Below, one piece after another: positions 21,425 to 32,862 of a stretch of DNA of 64,000 nucleotides. The notes beneath the pieces were generated by a model. It was given only the letters and a program-made list of their open reading frames with translations, searched no databases and was not told the DNA's origin. Within the stretch, counting starts at the first letter, position 1, and each line of letters opens with the position of its first letter. The translations under genes and the position numbers were made by a program. Source of the stretch: Furcasterigmium furcatum (Eukaryota > Ascomycota > Sordariomycetes > Glomerellales > Plectosphaerellaceae). The stretch lies in assembly GCA_001599815.1 (NCBI GenBank), contig BCIA01000004.1, positions 1,950,047-2,014,046 of the forward strand, in the 5' to 3' direction.

Positions 21425-22485
21425 CCTGCGCTTTGTCCTGGCAATGAGAGGAGGAGAGGTGCTATCGAGTCGCCTTCGACCCATCTCGTGGTGCCATCCG
21501 GGTTAAGCATGCTCCTTAAGTAGTTCCATTGGCAGCATGGAAGTGGGCCAAGACTCGCACTCGCTTCAAAGAAATCGCTCGCGATGCACCTCACATACAG
21601 TCAGCACTGCATGAGCGCGGCCTGCCTCATGATCATCACTGAGTCAGCACTGTCAGCCTGCGTGGCTGGGCGGCATGGGTCTTTCCCCCTGATGTTATGA
21701 TAAGGGCTAGACTATTAGGCAGGTTAGTGACGGCCAGTGAGTACCTTGTGTTATACACACGTATTTCCCTTTGCGATTTGGGCCTCCATGCCCTGGTTAA
21801 CACCGTTAGTCCCCTGTCGGTGTCGCTACCAGCCCCCAGGAGAATCGTTGCTCTGGTCTCCTTTAGAGTCTTCTCATTTTGTCATGGCAGAGGCCTTCCT
21901 CCAGCCAGTATGTGAGATTCATCGGATAAAGAAGAGTATAGATCGGGCCTATGGAGCAAGCGTTGGACCCATAGGGTAAGGCACTGAGGTCTAGGGCGCA
22001 TGAAGGTCCGACGGGGGGCCACCCGACAGCCCAGTAGTTAAGTGATGATCACAGCGATTGACTCGAGCACTGCGTTGGATGGCCTCGGCCAGCAAGTGCC
22101 ACGGCAAAAGGCAGGCGGAGGCTACCACGCGCCGCACAAGTTTCCATCACGCGATGTCGTCTCAACACGCACGCTCCGAGAGCAGGGACCACTATGGAAG
22201 CTGCATTTGGTAGCTCGTAAACCGGTAGCTGTGTCCAGCCAGTGGAGAGCCGGTGATGTTGCCTGATTGGACATGATGTTGCATCTTAGCGTGGTAGGAC
22301 CCACCCTCCCCGACTTCACCATCCAAGGATAATCTGAGGCAGTGAAAGCGGCATGAGAGATACTCGTAAATAGGACGGCATTTATATCCTATCCCCGCAC
22401 CATGCTTTATCGCGCGCTGTGGCGTAACTTTTCGTACTTTGTTGTAAACCCAAACTATCGCCTGTCTTTCTTGTGGTGTAAGCTG
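21425..22485. other. Intergenic, holds a diverged 5S fragment
   Basis: 1.06 kb without a supported gene, between two minus-strand genes. It contains the diverged 5S-like fragment at 21701-21758. Confidence 0.4.
21701..21758 (+). pseudogene. Diverged 5S rRNA 3'-half fragment
   Basis: Reads AAGGGCTAGACTATTAGGCA then GTTAGTGACGGCCAGTGAGT and CCTTGTGTTATACA, alignable base for base with the 5S 3' half (GGGCTGGATTAGTAGTTGGG, GGTGACGACCAGCGAAT). Many transitions separate it from the intact copy, so it is older than the other fragments. Confidence 0.65.
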
Positions 22486-23467
22486 CTACTTCTCTTCCCT
22501 GTGTCGAGCGTTCCATTCACGATCAAAGTTAGTCAGTGCCCGCTGGGCCGTGGGAACGCAGTCCAATGCCCTGATAGAGATCCGATCGGGTAGGCTCAGC
22601 ATGTAAAAGATTGTCTCCGCGAGATCCTCCGCGACCAGTGGCTGGTACCCGTCGAAGAACTCGTCCATCGCCGCCCTGTCGAACTGGACACGTTGGAGAT
22701 GAAAGTTGGTAACGGCCGTGCCGGGTCGTAGAGTCAGGACCTTGATGTCGGACCCGGACGTCTCCATGCGCAGGCTGTTGCTGAAGCCCTCCAGGAACGC
22801 CTTACTCGCATGATAGACGGCCTCGCCGTTGAAAGGCGGGCATTCCAGGCCCGTCACGGAGGATATGTTGATGATGACGCCCTTCTTTCGTGGCCACATG
22901 TCGTGCCGGATGACCGAGTGCGTCACGAACATGACGCCGTTGACGTTTGTTCCGGACATTTGCTGCACCTGATCGATAGGAGTCTCCCAGAACCTCCCGG
23001 GAGCTCCTAAGGCGAGGCCGGCCTGTGAAGGGTGAGCTAATAGCTGCAAGGAGCCAGATCAACGGGGTCACGTCACGGACATTGTTGATGAGAATATCGA
23101 TCTGGCCAAAGTCCTATATGACTTGCTGCACAAGCTGGTCTACATCGGAGTAGCTCTGGATGTCGACTGGATACACTCCAACCTTCACTCCGGAATGTTT
23201 CTCCGCTATCGACTTGCGCACGGCTTCGAGTTTATCCTGGTGATTGAAAGTCAGCGGTAGGCCACACATGGGGCGTCGAGACTGAAACCTTGCTTCTGGA
23301 GATCAGGGCGACGTTGACGCCATTTTCGGTGAGTTTCAGGGCGTTCGCTTCCCCGATGCCCATCGATGCGCCTGTCTACATTGAATCAAATGTCAGAACA
23401 CGACTTTTCCAGAGGATCACAAGTCGTGGCTTACGATCAAGGCAGTCTGTCCATGAAGTGACTTCAT
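22486..23467 (-). pseudogene. SDR oxidoreductase with in-frame stop
   Basis: Short-chain dehydrogenase with exons 23467-23435, 23375-23289, 23236-23081 and 23022-22486, all in matching phases. Exons 1 and 2 encode the dinucleotide-binding motif TGASMGIG; exon 3 gives DILINN, and exon 4 gives AGLALGAPGRFWE, the SSVTG strand and the catalytic YHASK. In exon 3 the frame has a TAG at 23116-23114 (VQQVI-stop-DFGQIDIL), where family members have a sense codon. A CAG to TAG change would explain it. Everything else looks functional, so decay is recent or the base is wrong. NAD(P)-dependent oxidation or reduction of a small molecule in the cytosol would be the ancestral job. It is the first gene of the apparent catabolic cluster. 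Confidence 0.78.
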
Positions 23468-23962
23468 CTTGAGGAATGGTTCCGGGGCGATTTTCGTTGT
23501 GTCTCTGTGAAGGATTCTTCAACGAATCTCCCGTCGATGGCGGGATTGACGGTTTCAATTTTTATAGTAGATCCCAAGTCAAAAGCCAGCCCGCTGCGGA
23601 TTACACGTCATCGACAAACTATTCTCCGACTACACTAAGTACTTGCGTCGATCATGCTACTAGGAGCAGCTGTTGTCCACCCTCGAAGTGGCTGATCTCA
23701 GCCAGGGAAAGAATCGGCGAAATCGCCGACTCAGCTCCGTAATACCGAAAATGCCCTGAATAGCTGTGGTGGCACCTGGTGAGGAGCAGCCTGAATAGGT
23801 AATTGCAAACGCAGCAGTTGATTTGTCACGCGGCTCTAATGCGTCAGCTGTCTCGGTGATAATTAGATACAACTGGCGGTTTGGATGGAGTGGATCTGTA
23901 AGGACCATCAAAACTATCAGATGAGTGCTCTGAAGCTTCTGTGTGCCAAGAATGGGTTCTAT
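23468..23962. other. Intergenic, nothing recognised
   Basis: 495 bases upstream of the SDR, downstream of the MFS gene. No repeat, RNA gene or convincing ORF. Confidence 0.4.
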
Positions 23963-25753
23963 CTAGATCTGGTACCTCGTTCTGCGCGCGCGGATACCAG
24001 TATCGCCTTCGCCATGGGTGGCCATTTCCTGCATCTCGATCTGCTTATCCCCCTCTTTGAACCGACCGTCCTCTCCTCCAACTTCCTCGCGCTCGGTGTA
24101 GCCCATTCGCTTGTTCTCTCTGGCCAGGACTAGTCGGAGAAGAACAGTAACGGCCAAGCATGCAACCATGAGGGCGAGATTCACGGCCCAGGCCTTGTAA
24201 TATCGGGGGCCCTCGCTCGCAGGATATAGATATGGTGTCCAGATCATAGCCGAGTTTCCGAACGCCGTATTCATAGCCAGCGCGATGGCGCGTTTCTTCT
24301 GAGGACGGGCTGCGATATTCGACATCCAGGCGTTCGAGATCTGGAAGCAGCCATACGTTCCAGGTAGCATTAAGAAGATTGAAAAGTATCGGGCCGCAAC
24401 GTTTACCGTCGCGAACGTAATGATAATACCAGCCATGGCCACAAGCGTAGGGAAGAGGATGAAAATCGATCTCTTGGACGTCTTGTCGGAGAACCATGAG
24501 AGTCCAATGCAGGCTGCGGCAGTAAGGACGTATGGCGGCGCGGTAAGAAGCAGGGTCTCGATCGTCCCGAAACCGAAGCTCTGGACGAGAGTCGGGAGAA
24601 AGTTCGCCAGCGAGGCGACTGCCTGTAGACAGACCTGGCCGAGAATGCAGAGCCACACCTTATAATCGCTTACGGTCATCTTAAAGGCTGTGATCGGAGA
24701 GATATCCTCTTCCTCGCTGCCTGCGTCCTCGACAAGCCGCATGATACCAAGGGCACGTTCTTCGACCGTCAGCCACTTCGTCGTAGTAGGCCAATCTGGA
24801 ATCGTAAATCCGGTAACAAAAGCGAACAGAACCGTCACCTTCATAGTATTAGCACTGCCCAACCAGGTCAGAGGTTTCGCAGAGCTACTCACGATTCCCT
24901 CGAGAATGAAGAGCCACCTCCATGTCTCGAGACCCAACGGCTCGCTCCGAAACGCCGCGGCGATACCGGCGGCGAACAGGCCGCCAAACGCCCCTGAGAT
25001 CATGGCCGAACTAAAGAAGATGCCCAGGCGGAGACCAACCTCCTTACGGGTGTACCATCCGCTGAAGAGGAACGCGCAGCCCACAAAGAACGGAGCCTGT
25101 ATGTAAGAGGTCCTTGTCAGCCGAGATGATCCTCAAGATTCAAGAGTGGTGCTGGGCTCACCTCTGTGACACCGAGGAAGAATCGACAGGCGGCGAGGCC
25201 GGGGAAGTCTTGGACAATGCCGGAAAGGCCGCTGCAGATACCCCAAGCCACCATGCAGCCAGAGAGGTACCAGCTTGGCCTGACCAGACTCAGGATCATA
25301 TTGCTAGGGACTGTGGAAGGCTTTCGGTCAGCGGGGAGGACCATAAGAGGGAGGCAGTAGCAAGCGCACCTTGCATGCAAATGTATCCAGCGAACGTAAG
25401 GCTCAAGACGATATTGTACTGGTAGCCGGATAGCCCAAGGTCTTCTTCGAGGCCTTGGACTCGAGCATGGGGTAGAGCGTTTCGGTCGATGTAGTTCAGG
25501 ACGTACATGATCGCCTGTAGCTTCGGTCAGTGCACGCATATTGAGGAGTCGACAGCCGCAGCAGTCATAGACGGCATCAACATGAAGCAGCTCGTACAAG
25601 GATGGGAAGGAGTCTGATATCCATCTTTCGGACGAACTTCTTCTCTCGATCTTTTCGCTCTTCCGGGGACCATGACTGGACAATGCCCGCATAGTTGTGG
25701 TCGTCGAAGTCGTTCGTCATTGTCGGTTCAAGTGTTGTCGCCGGGGCAGCCAT
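23963..25753 (-). CDS. MFS transporter, anion:cation symporter (Dal5-like) type
   Basis: Plasma-membrane transporter of about 559 aa. Exons are 25753-25598, 25514-25370, 25310-25162, 25096-24893 and 24838-23963; they sum to a whole number of codons. The opening after the cytosolic N-terminus reads MYVLNYIDRNAL, the first-helix signature of the anion:cation symporter group that includes allantoate, pantothenate and nicotinate permeases. WYTRKE after helix 4 and about 12 hydrophobic segments also fit. The last intron (54 nt) is stop-free and in frame. Probably imports a carboxylate-type substrate. It is divergent from the epoxide hydrolase at 26293 and may be co-regulated with it through the 539-bp gap. 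Confidence 0.85.
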
Positions 25754-26292
25754 TGCAAGGCAAGAAAGTTTTGGGGCAATACAAGGAGGAATATTTAACA
25801 GAAGTAGGTAGGAGTTTCAGATCAAGAAGAAGTTGATGCCCATCCAACTTGAGTGTTAAGAGAATTCCTCAATATATAGCAGAGAAACCTCGCGATCTGA
25901 ATCTTTGAGTCTGACGAAGAATCTGGGGTCCCCACAACTTCGTCCGCTGGGGTTCGCGCTAAGCCGGACACGAGTCAATGTTTCTCGCCGAGATGGCCAG
26001 CTGAAAATGTGGTCGGTCGAGACTCCGCATCACGGCCGAGAGCTCCGGCCTCACAACCGTCGGCGGTTTTGCAGTTGAGCAACCCGTTAGCACGACAACG
26101 GCGGAAATCCGGCGACAGAACTCGGGACGAAGGTGCAGAACTCGACACGAGGAGAGCTTCCTGGCAGGTATAACATTTGCGCAGACCAATGCCGTTAACT
26201 ACATCACGTACTTGGCTGTCAATGCATCCTTGCCATCAACCCTTATTTCAAGTTCTCTGTTCCTCACGATATCGTTGCCCAAGTCCTCCAAA
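25754..26292. promoter_or_regulatory. Bidirectional promoter of MFS and epoxide hydrolase
   Basis: 539 bases rich in CGG/CCG triplets. Two clear dyads are GGCCG-N7-CGGCC at 26034-26050 and CGG-AAAT-CCG at 26102-26111. Inverted CGG half-sites are typical targets of Zn2Cys6 regulators, one of which is encoded at 30737-32821. The link is inference. Confidence 0.45.
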
Positions 26293-27645
26293 ATGGCTGA
26301 CGTCAGACCCTTCAAGATCGATATTCCCCAGGTGGAAGTTGAGCGGTTGAAGAGGAAGCTCCGCGACACCCGACTGCCTGGTCGCGAAATTGTCCCGAAC
26401 GCTGGACCGGAATATGGTAAGTATAGGCACTAGGCACACGCCCATGGTCATGTAAGCTTGAATACTTAACCGAGATAGGGATTCCATACGCATGGGCCAA
26501 GAACCTGTTCGAGCAGTGGAGGGATGACTTCGACTGGAACGCGGCTCAGGACAAGATCAACGAGTTTCCGCAATATGTCACCGACATCGAGGATCTAACC
26601 ATCCACTTCGTCCATGTTCGCGCCCAGGTGCCCCAGTCCGAAAAGGCCATCCCCATCCTGCTTGTCCACGGGTGGCCTGGCTCTTTCTACGAATTCAGCC
26701 GCGTCTGGAGACCCCTCTCGACGCCGAACAAGGACGACGCGGGCGCGCCCGTCTTCAACATCGTGTCGCCCAACATGCCCGGCTACGGGTGGTCCTCTTG
26801 GCCGGCGAAGAAGGGCTGGACCATGCAAGATAACGCCCGGATCTTCGACGTTCTCATGAAGCGCCTCGGGTACACCGAGTACATGGTGCAGTGCGGCGAC
26901 TGGGCCCATTGGGTCGGCCGAGAGCTCGGCTCCAAGTACACCGACTCGTGCAAGATCGTCCACTGCAATTTTGCGCCAAGCATCTTCCCCGGAGAGGAGG
27001 GGCAGACGGAGCGCGAGCAGAAGCTGTCGGGGCGCGTCACGGACTGGCTAGAGAAGCATCTCGGCTACGCCGTCTGCATGCGGACTCGGGTGAGTTGTTC
27101 CCACGGATTTGCACCTGAGAGCTTCGGCTAACCGCGGTGGCACAGCCCACAACTATCGGCCTTGCTATTCACGACAACCCCATGGGCATCTTGATGTGGG
27201 TGGGTGAGAAGTACGAGGAGCTGGCCAACCCGGCTAAGCACAACGACCCGACCTGGATCGACGCGATTCTCACCACGGTGAGCATATACTACTTCAGCGG
27301 GTGCATCATGCCGTCCATGCTCCCATATGTGGAAAACGTTCGCCATCATCAGTTTGCTGAGGTCGCAACGGCCCCTGCCAACCGCATCACCGTTCCGTTC
27401 GGCTTCACGTCCTACTTCTACGACTCGCAGCCTGCCACGAAGCGCTCTGTCGAGAGGACTGCCAACTTGGTTTTCTACAGAGGTGCGTACCAAAATATCT
27501 CTTGGACTTGAATCTCATAGGCTCGTACTGACCGAATGGGCGGTGTATAGAGCGCGACGATGCTGGTCACTTTGCCGCCCTTGAGCACCCAGTGGGTATG
27601 ACTCAGGACTTGAGAGACCTTGCAGCGCAGGAATGGAAATTCTAG
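26293..27645 (+). CDS. Epoxide hydrolase (alpha/beta hydrolase, EHN type)
   Basis: Hydrolyses an epoxide to a vicinal diol. Exons are 26293-26416, 26479-27089, 27146-27482 and 27551-27645, all with consensus splice sites and matching phases, giving about 388 aa, normal for microsomal-type epoxide hydrolases. The N-terminal EHN region opens with FKIDIPQVEVERLKRKLRDT. The oxyanion-hole motif is HGWPGS, the nucleophile lies in QCGDWAHWVG, and the catalytic His is in the last exon (DDAGHFAALEHP). Ring-opening tyrosines are expected in the cap (the SYFYDS region). No membrane anchor is obvious. It sits among an MFS transporter and two SDRs, suggesting a shared degradation pathway. Confidence 0.92.
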
Positions 27646-28105
27646 GAAGTATTTAGGAGTAGCATCATTGTTTGGTGGGATAGTGTGGTCTTGGTGACTG
27701 GAAAACGGCATGTTAACAGAATTATGTTTGCTGTGAAGACGCCGAAGAAATCCACTTCAGATAACACTCGTAAGCCCAAGAAATACATACGCAATGGTCC
27801 TTGCATGGATGTAGGCAGTCAACAGACTCGTGGAATATTCTACTCTACTGGATTGGTATCGTCTTGCTAGATAAGTCGCCAAACTACAACATAACCCCTT
27901 GACTTTGGTATGTTTCCCGTCATGGAAGCCCCGGCCAGCGCTCGGGGGAATCTAAAGCATCTCTCCTCGCAATCCCACGAACTCTATGCTCCGCCATTTA
28001 TGTCGGATCAAACGGAAACCTGTCCCCAGAATCCCGCACGCGGGTAGATTGATGAGCCAGTAAGAAAGCACTGTTACTATCTACTTTTTTTAACCACCGA
28101 TACCC
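27646..28105. other. Intergenic, convergent 3' ends
   Basis: 460 bases between convergent genes. No element recognised. Confidence 0.4.
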
Positions 28106-28978
28106 TTAGGACGCCATAAACCCGGTGCCGGTGCTTTCAGTAATGCCTCCGTCTACAACAAGCTCATGAGAGGTGACATATCGGCTGGCGCCGCTGGCAA
28201 GCCAAGCAGCCGCGTTGGCTACATCGGCGCCGGTTCCCATCCATCCCATCGGGCAGTTATGATCCAAAATCCTCCTCGCCGCCTCCTGGTCGCCAGGGTC
28301 GCTGCTCTGTGCAAAGTTGTCCACCAGGGGCGTGTACATGAGACCGGGCACGACGCAGTTGGACCGGATGTTCTCCTTGGCGTACATGACGCCCACGGCC
28401 TTGGTAAAGCGGATGACGGCCGCCTTGGCGGATGCGTACGCGATCTGGTGCTTGCCGATGTATCGCATGGCGGTGATGGAAGCGTTGTTGATGATGTTAC
28501 CGGAGCCCTGGAGCTGCATGATGGGCAGCACGTGGTGGCAGAGACGGTAGACAGAGGTGAGGTTCAGGTCGATCTGGCGGTTCCAGAGGTGCTCTGACAT
28601 GGTGGCCGGGTTGCCGGCTGACGTCTGGCCTACGTTGTTGATGAGGATGTCGATGCGCCCGTGCTTTTGCATCGCAGCCTGGACGAGGGCCTCGACGTCC
28701 GAGGACTTTGTGACGTCCGCCGCGACCACGTCGACAGTGGCAGCAGGGTCCTCTTTCAGGAGCCGCTCTTTGGTCTTCTCGGCAGCGGGAAGGTTGAGAT
28801 CGCAGCCGAAGATCTTGACGCCGTTGCGGACCAGGAGGCGGGCAGTGGCGGCGCCATTGCCCCAGAAAGGGCTGTCTTGCGGTCCGACCTGGCCGATGCC
28901 AGTGATGAGGGCGACTTTCCCAGCTAGGTCGGGGTACACCGGGAATACTTCCGGGACGGGAGGTGCTACAGCGGACAT
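28106..28978 (-). CDS. SDR oxidoreductase (classical)
   Basis: Intronless, 290 aa, NAD(P)-dependent short-chain dehydrogenase. The cofactor-binding region is unusual: TGIGQVGPQDSPFWGNG, with a stretched glycine motif. The NNVGQ strand, the catalytic Ser in NNASITAM and the YASAK pair are all present. The C-terminal substrate loop reads CVVPGLMYTPL. It probably oxidises or reduces a hydroxyl/keto group in the cytosol. Located between the epoxide hydrolase and the DUF1907 ester hydrolase, it is a candidate for the step acting on a diol product; the substrate is unknown. Confidence 0.9.
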   Translation of the reverse strand: MSAVAPPVPEVFPVYPDLAGKVALITGIGQVGPQDSPFWGNGAATARLLVRNGVKIFGCDLNLPAAEKTKERLLKEDPAATVDVVAADVTKSSDVEALVQAAMQKHGRIDILINNVGQTSAGNPATMSEHLWNRQIDLNLTSVYRLCHHVLPIMQLQGSGNIINNASITAMRYIGKHQIAYASAKAAVIRFTKAVGVMYAKENIRSNCVVPGLMYTPLVDNFAQSSDPGDQEAARRILDHNCPMGWMGTGADVANAAAWLASGASRYVTSHELVVDGGITESTGTGFMAS

Positions 28979-29501
28979 GGCTTTGGACTGTTGCAGATTG
29001 TGGTTGAGATGCCCGGAACGAAGGAAGCTGATGGCAGTAGTGCTAAGGAATTATGGCATGGAAGGCTAGGCGGCCTTTGGTAAAAGTTCGGTAATGCATG
29101 TTTTAAGACGGACGTCTGCTCCCTGCTATCTGTGAGTGTGGACGACGAGTTGGGATGGGCCATCACTAACCCATCGGCCCTCATGGCGGGATCACGCCGA
29201 CATCATCAACAAGACCCAACAGCCGTGGGTATTGTGGCAACGCCGTGAACGCTGTGATGTGCCCGATTCCCGAGCAGCGCAGTATTTACCGAGACGAAGG
29301 CTCGGAGCTCTCTCGCCGACCATGAGGAGCAGGCCAACTGCCCGGCGAGACTCCGTGTCGCCCGACAACCTGAAATCTCCCCTGAAGTAGCAATCAAGAG
29401 TCTCGTCACTGGTGCATCAATCTTCTCGAGTTATTATTTTACGACCCTCAGACGAGACAACCGTCAATGTTCATCTACCACGCTACTTTCCCCTTTGAGC
29501 C
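28979..29501. promoter_or_regulatory. Divergent intergenic region
   Basis: 523 bases between the divergent SDR (minus) and the ester hydrolase (plus); must hold both promoters. No clear motif seen. Confidence 0.35.
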
Positions 29502-30473
29502 ATGCAAACCTCCATTTTCCCGCTGTCGCCCCCTAGCCTCGAGGAGCTCGCTAACAGGCTCTCGGCACCCCTGGCAGCAAATTTCGAGCAGTCGGCTGTC
29601 CAGGTCGTGGAGTGCCCAGACCTCCGAGAAGCGCCATTCAACCTCGCCACTCAGGGCCTGTGCGGCGACGAGAAGATCGCAGATGTCGGCGGCCAGCCGA
29701 ATCTGTTTCCCGTTCCTCGGCTGGACGCCATCTGGTCGTTTCCCGACATCATCAGAGCCATGGACATGAACCCCGAAAAGGGCAGTCTGATCGGCGCAGG
29801 GGCAGGCCCTTTCCATCACGTCGGCCAGAACTGCGAGCTGTCCCCGAACCTGAGTTGGGAGGCCGGGCTCGACAAGATCAAGAACGAGACGCGATCCGTC
29901 AACATCAGCCGCAGCACACAAGCCGTCACCACCGAGAGATGCGCATCGCTCGACTGCGCGCTGATGATCAATCTGTTCGGCTCCAAGGGCGAGCCTGGCA
30001 AGGTCCTCAAGGTCACGGCAAAGGGTCGAAAGGGCCCGGAGAGGAGCTTTACCGAGTGCATCCGGAAGGGGTTGTACGCGGCATACGGGGACTCGCGCGT
30101 CGTCAGCCTCGGCGGCGCGTTCTTGATCAAGTCCGGCAGAGCGCTGTATCATGTCATGCCTGACTTTCCCCAGGAACAGGACCTCCCGTTCGAGGATTTT
30201 GGCCAGCTGGACAAGTGGCTCACATACCACACCTTTGAGGAGCCAATGGTCTGTCTGTCGGTTCTGCACTCGGCAGATTCGGGAAAGAAGATGGGCCTGA
30301 GAATGGAGCATACGCACGGTTTCTCCTCAGATGGAGGGAACGCCGGGGGGCACTACCATTACGATGTGGAGGGCGAGGAGACGGTCGAGTATGAGGCATA
30401 CTTCAACACGGCCAAGGTGCTGTACCGAATGGACAAGCCAGACGTCACGCTGGACCGGGACTTGCATGACTGA
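29502..30473 (+). CDS. C11orf54/DUF1907-type ester hydrolase
   Basis: Intronless 323-aa protein, close to the usual family length (~315 aa). Family members have a zinc site and ester hydrolase activity on model substrates. Visible landmarks: the N-terminal SPPSLEELANRL, GGQPNLFPVPRLD, GAGAGPFHHVGQNCE, and the C-terminal metal-binding motifs EHTHGFS and GGHYHYD. The start at 29502 gives the full conserved N-terminus. In this neighbourhood it could cleave an ester intermediate; the physiological substrate in fungi is unknown. Confidence 0.88.
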   Translation: MQTSIFPLSPPSLEELANRLSAPLAANFEQSAVQVVECPDLREAPFNLATQGLCGDEKIADVGGQPNLFPVPRLDAIWSFPDIIRAMDMNPEKGSLIGAGAGPFHHVGQNCELSPNLSWEAGLDKIKNETRSVNISRSTQAVTTERCASLDCALMINLFGSKGEPGKVLKVTAKGRKGPERSFTECIRKGLYAAYGDSRVVSLGGAFLIKSGRALYHVMPDFPQEQDLPFEDFGQLDKWLTYHTFEEPMVCLSVLHSADSGKKMGLRMEHTHGFSSDGGNAGGHYHYDVEGEETVEYEAYFNTAKVLYRMDKPDVTLDRDLHD

Positions 30474-30736
30474 GCAAGGAGGAGAAATACAGCGGAGACC
30501 GTGGGACAGCGTGTGAAATTCCTTGTAGATGCTCGAGTCATGCCTCCTGCTAGCTCGGTGAGGAGTCGGCGAGTTTGCCGCGAAAGCGCCGTTGGCTCCG
30601 ACCGGTCTCGACTTAGCCCCGTACCTTGGGGGAAGACCCCAGAAACAGAGATTCTTGTGCGCGGGCAGACATCCTGCGGGCTGCCATCTTCAACTACGCA
30701 CGTGAGTGGCCGTGAGTCTGCTGCCATGCCAGTACC

Positions 30737-32821
30737 ATGTCTGTGGTTCAACCCCCTAGTCGACAGCCGGTCGGCCGTCAGGTAAAGGCCTGCAACGCCT
30801 GCAGGTCTCTCAAGGTTGGTGAAGTCTGTCTCACGTCACAAGCATTCCCCACTGACGCTTCAATGTTATCGTCCGCAGATCAAATGCAAGGTGCTAGGCG
30901 ACGGCCTGCCCTGCGAGAGATGCCGCCTCAAGGACATAGACTGTCGGGTCGAGAACACACAGGCCGCGTGGGAAGAAGCCGCCAGGTGAGTACAAACTGC
31001 ATCGGTCCTCACTTCGACTCCTTGTTTTCGAAGCCATTCTTCATGCTTACGCGCTCTGTTCACGTAGATGGCGGAACACAACAGATGATCACGTCTCCCA
31101 GCTACAGACCGCAGTGAACATTCTCCTTCGAATGTCCAACCTCCCACCGCTGCCCTCGTATCAAGGCGCCGCATCCCAGCAGAAACCATACGACCAAGAC
31201 ACCGAAGACATATCCCACGAGGGCGACGACTCCCTCCCAGCCGTTCCAATCTCCAGACCAGTCACACCCGTCGACGCAGACAAGATCTACAATCTGCCCA
31301 TCGACTTCTTGTACGAGGTGACCAGGCTTCCCTCCCTTCGAAGCGGCGACAGTCCCAGCACGCGGGCACACGCGCCTTTGAGGGATCTCATCTCAAGGAA
31401 CGTGTTGGCGGAGCCCGCGGCACGGCAGCTATTCGAGAGGTTCACGACACGTCTAGACTGGTATTGCTACGGCATCATGTGCCCACACCCAAATCTCGAG
31501 AGCCTCCGGGCCAGCTCGCCCCTCTTGACGGCCGCCGTCTGTGCTGTTTCAGCATTACACGATCCCGACGGCGCACACACCTTCAAGGCCTGTCACGCCG
31601 AGTTCCTGCGGCTGGTGTCTATCGCCATGTTTGCCCCATCACTCTCGCCGGACGACATCCGTGCCTACATCATCGGCTCGTACTGGTTGCCCAACATCTC
31701 CTACACGCTGGTCGGCCATGCCATCCGCGCCGCGACGGCCATGAACTACCACCTCGCCTACTTCCAGGCGGTGCTCGGCGACCAGGAGCAGATACACAAG
31801 GCAAGGCTGTGGTATGTTCTGTACGTTCTCGATCACCACTCTAGCATACTCTACGGGCGCCCTGCCATTATATCACCCACGGAAGAACCGCATCGGGAGT
31901 GGGAGACCTTTATAAGATGCCTCGGGGGCTGCGAGCCGGACATCCGCATGTCCAGCCAAGTCGCGCTGTTCCACATCACCTCCAAGGTCAAGCAGATATT
32001 CGGCAGCTACTCTACGCCATCGGTGCCGGACCACTTCCTTCAGCAGCTACGAGGCTACTTCTCCGAGCTTGATCGGTGGTACATGGTCTGGGGGAACAGA
32101 ATGCGTAACCAGCCGTTGTAACCGGCACCCCCTCGGTGCCAAACGTCGTTCGAGATGGATGCTGACGACCCGTGCAGAACGCAGCGCCCATATAGGATGG
32201 TTCTCTCGCGACGGCGCCCTCCTGCACTACCACTTCGCCAGACTGCACCTCTGTTCGTACATCTTCCGCGGCATGTCAATGGCCTCGGTCAGCACAGCCT
32301 CGGTCCAGATCCAAGAATTCGCCAGCCTCGCCGTGGCGTCGGCCACCTCCGTCCTGCAGCTGGTGCTAGACCGCGACGACCTGCTCGACGGCCTCATCGG
32401 CATGCCGGTCTACTTCCACGGGATGATAAATTTCGCAGCGGTGTTCCTTATCAAGGCCGCCAAGTCAGATTTTTCAGGGCTCGCGAAGGTGGACGGCGAG
32501 CAGGTCTCCGCGCTTGTGCAGAAGTGCATCACCGCGCTTCGCAGCCGACAGGCTGCTCCTCAGCACCTCGTGTATCACCTGAGTAACGGGCTGGAGTCTT
32601 TGGGAAGGTCTTTGAAGAAGTCGTCCACCGAAGATGGGGCCGCATCCGCACCGGCATCTGAGGATGTAGTGACCGATGTGCACATGGAGCAGAGTCCGAG
32701 GTGGGGGTCTGCAGCCATGAGCGACGTGTTCGTCATGGATACGTTCGATCTTTTCCAGTACCCCATGGATGGAAACGGGATGGTCGACGCAGACGCTGAG
32801 GGGAATGAGACATACCAGTAG
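30737..32821 (+). CDS. Zn2Cys6 transcription factor
   Basis: Nuclear regulator of about 610 aa. Exons are 30737-30814, 30879-30985, 31068-32104 and 32178-32821. The zinc cluster is split by the first intron: ACNACRSLK then IKCKVLGDGLPCERCRLKDIDC, spacing C-x2-C-x6-C-x8-C-x2-C-x6-C. It is followed by a fungal-specific regulatory domain (RATAMNYHLAYFQ, then YGRPAIISP). The C-terminus is acidic. It binds CGG-type half-sites as a class. Its position at the end of the SDR/MFS/epoxide hydrolase/ester hydrolase block makes it the obvious candidate local regulator. Confidence 0.88.
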
Positions 32822-32862
32822 TGAGATGTCACGAGTATTCCCTCAACATAAGGGACATCATA

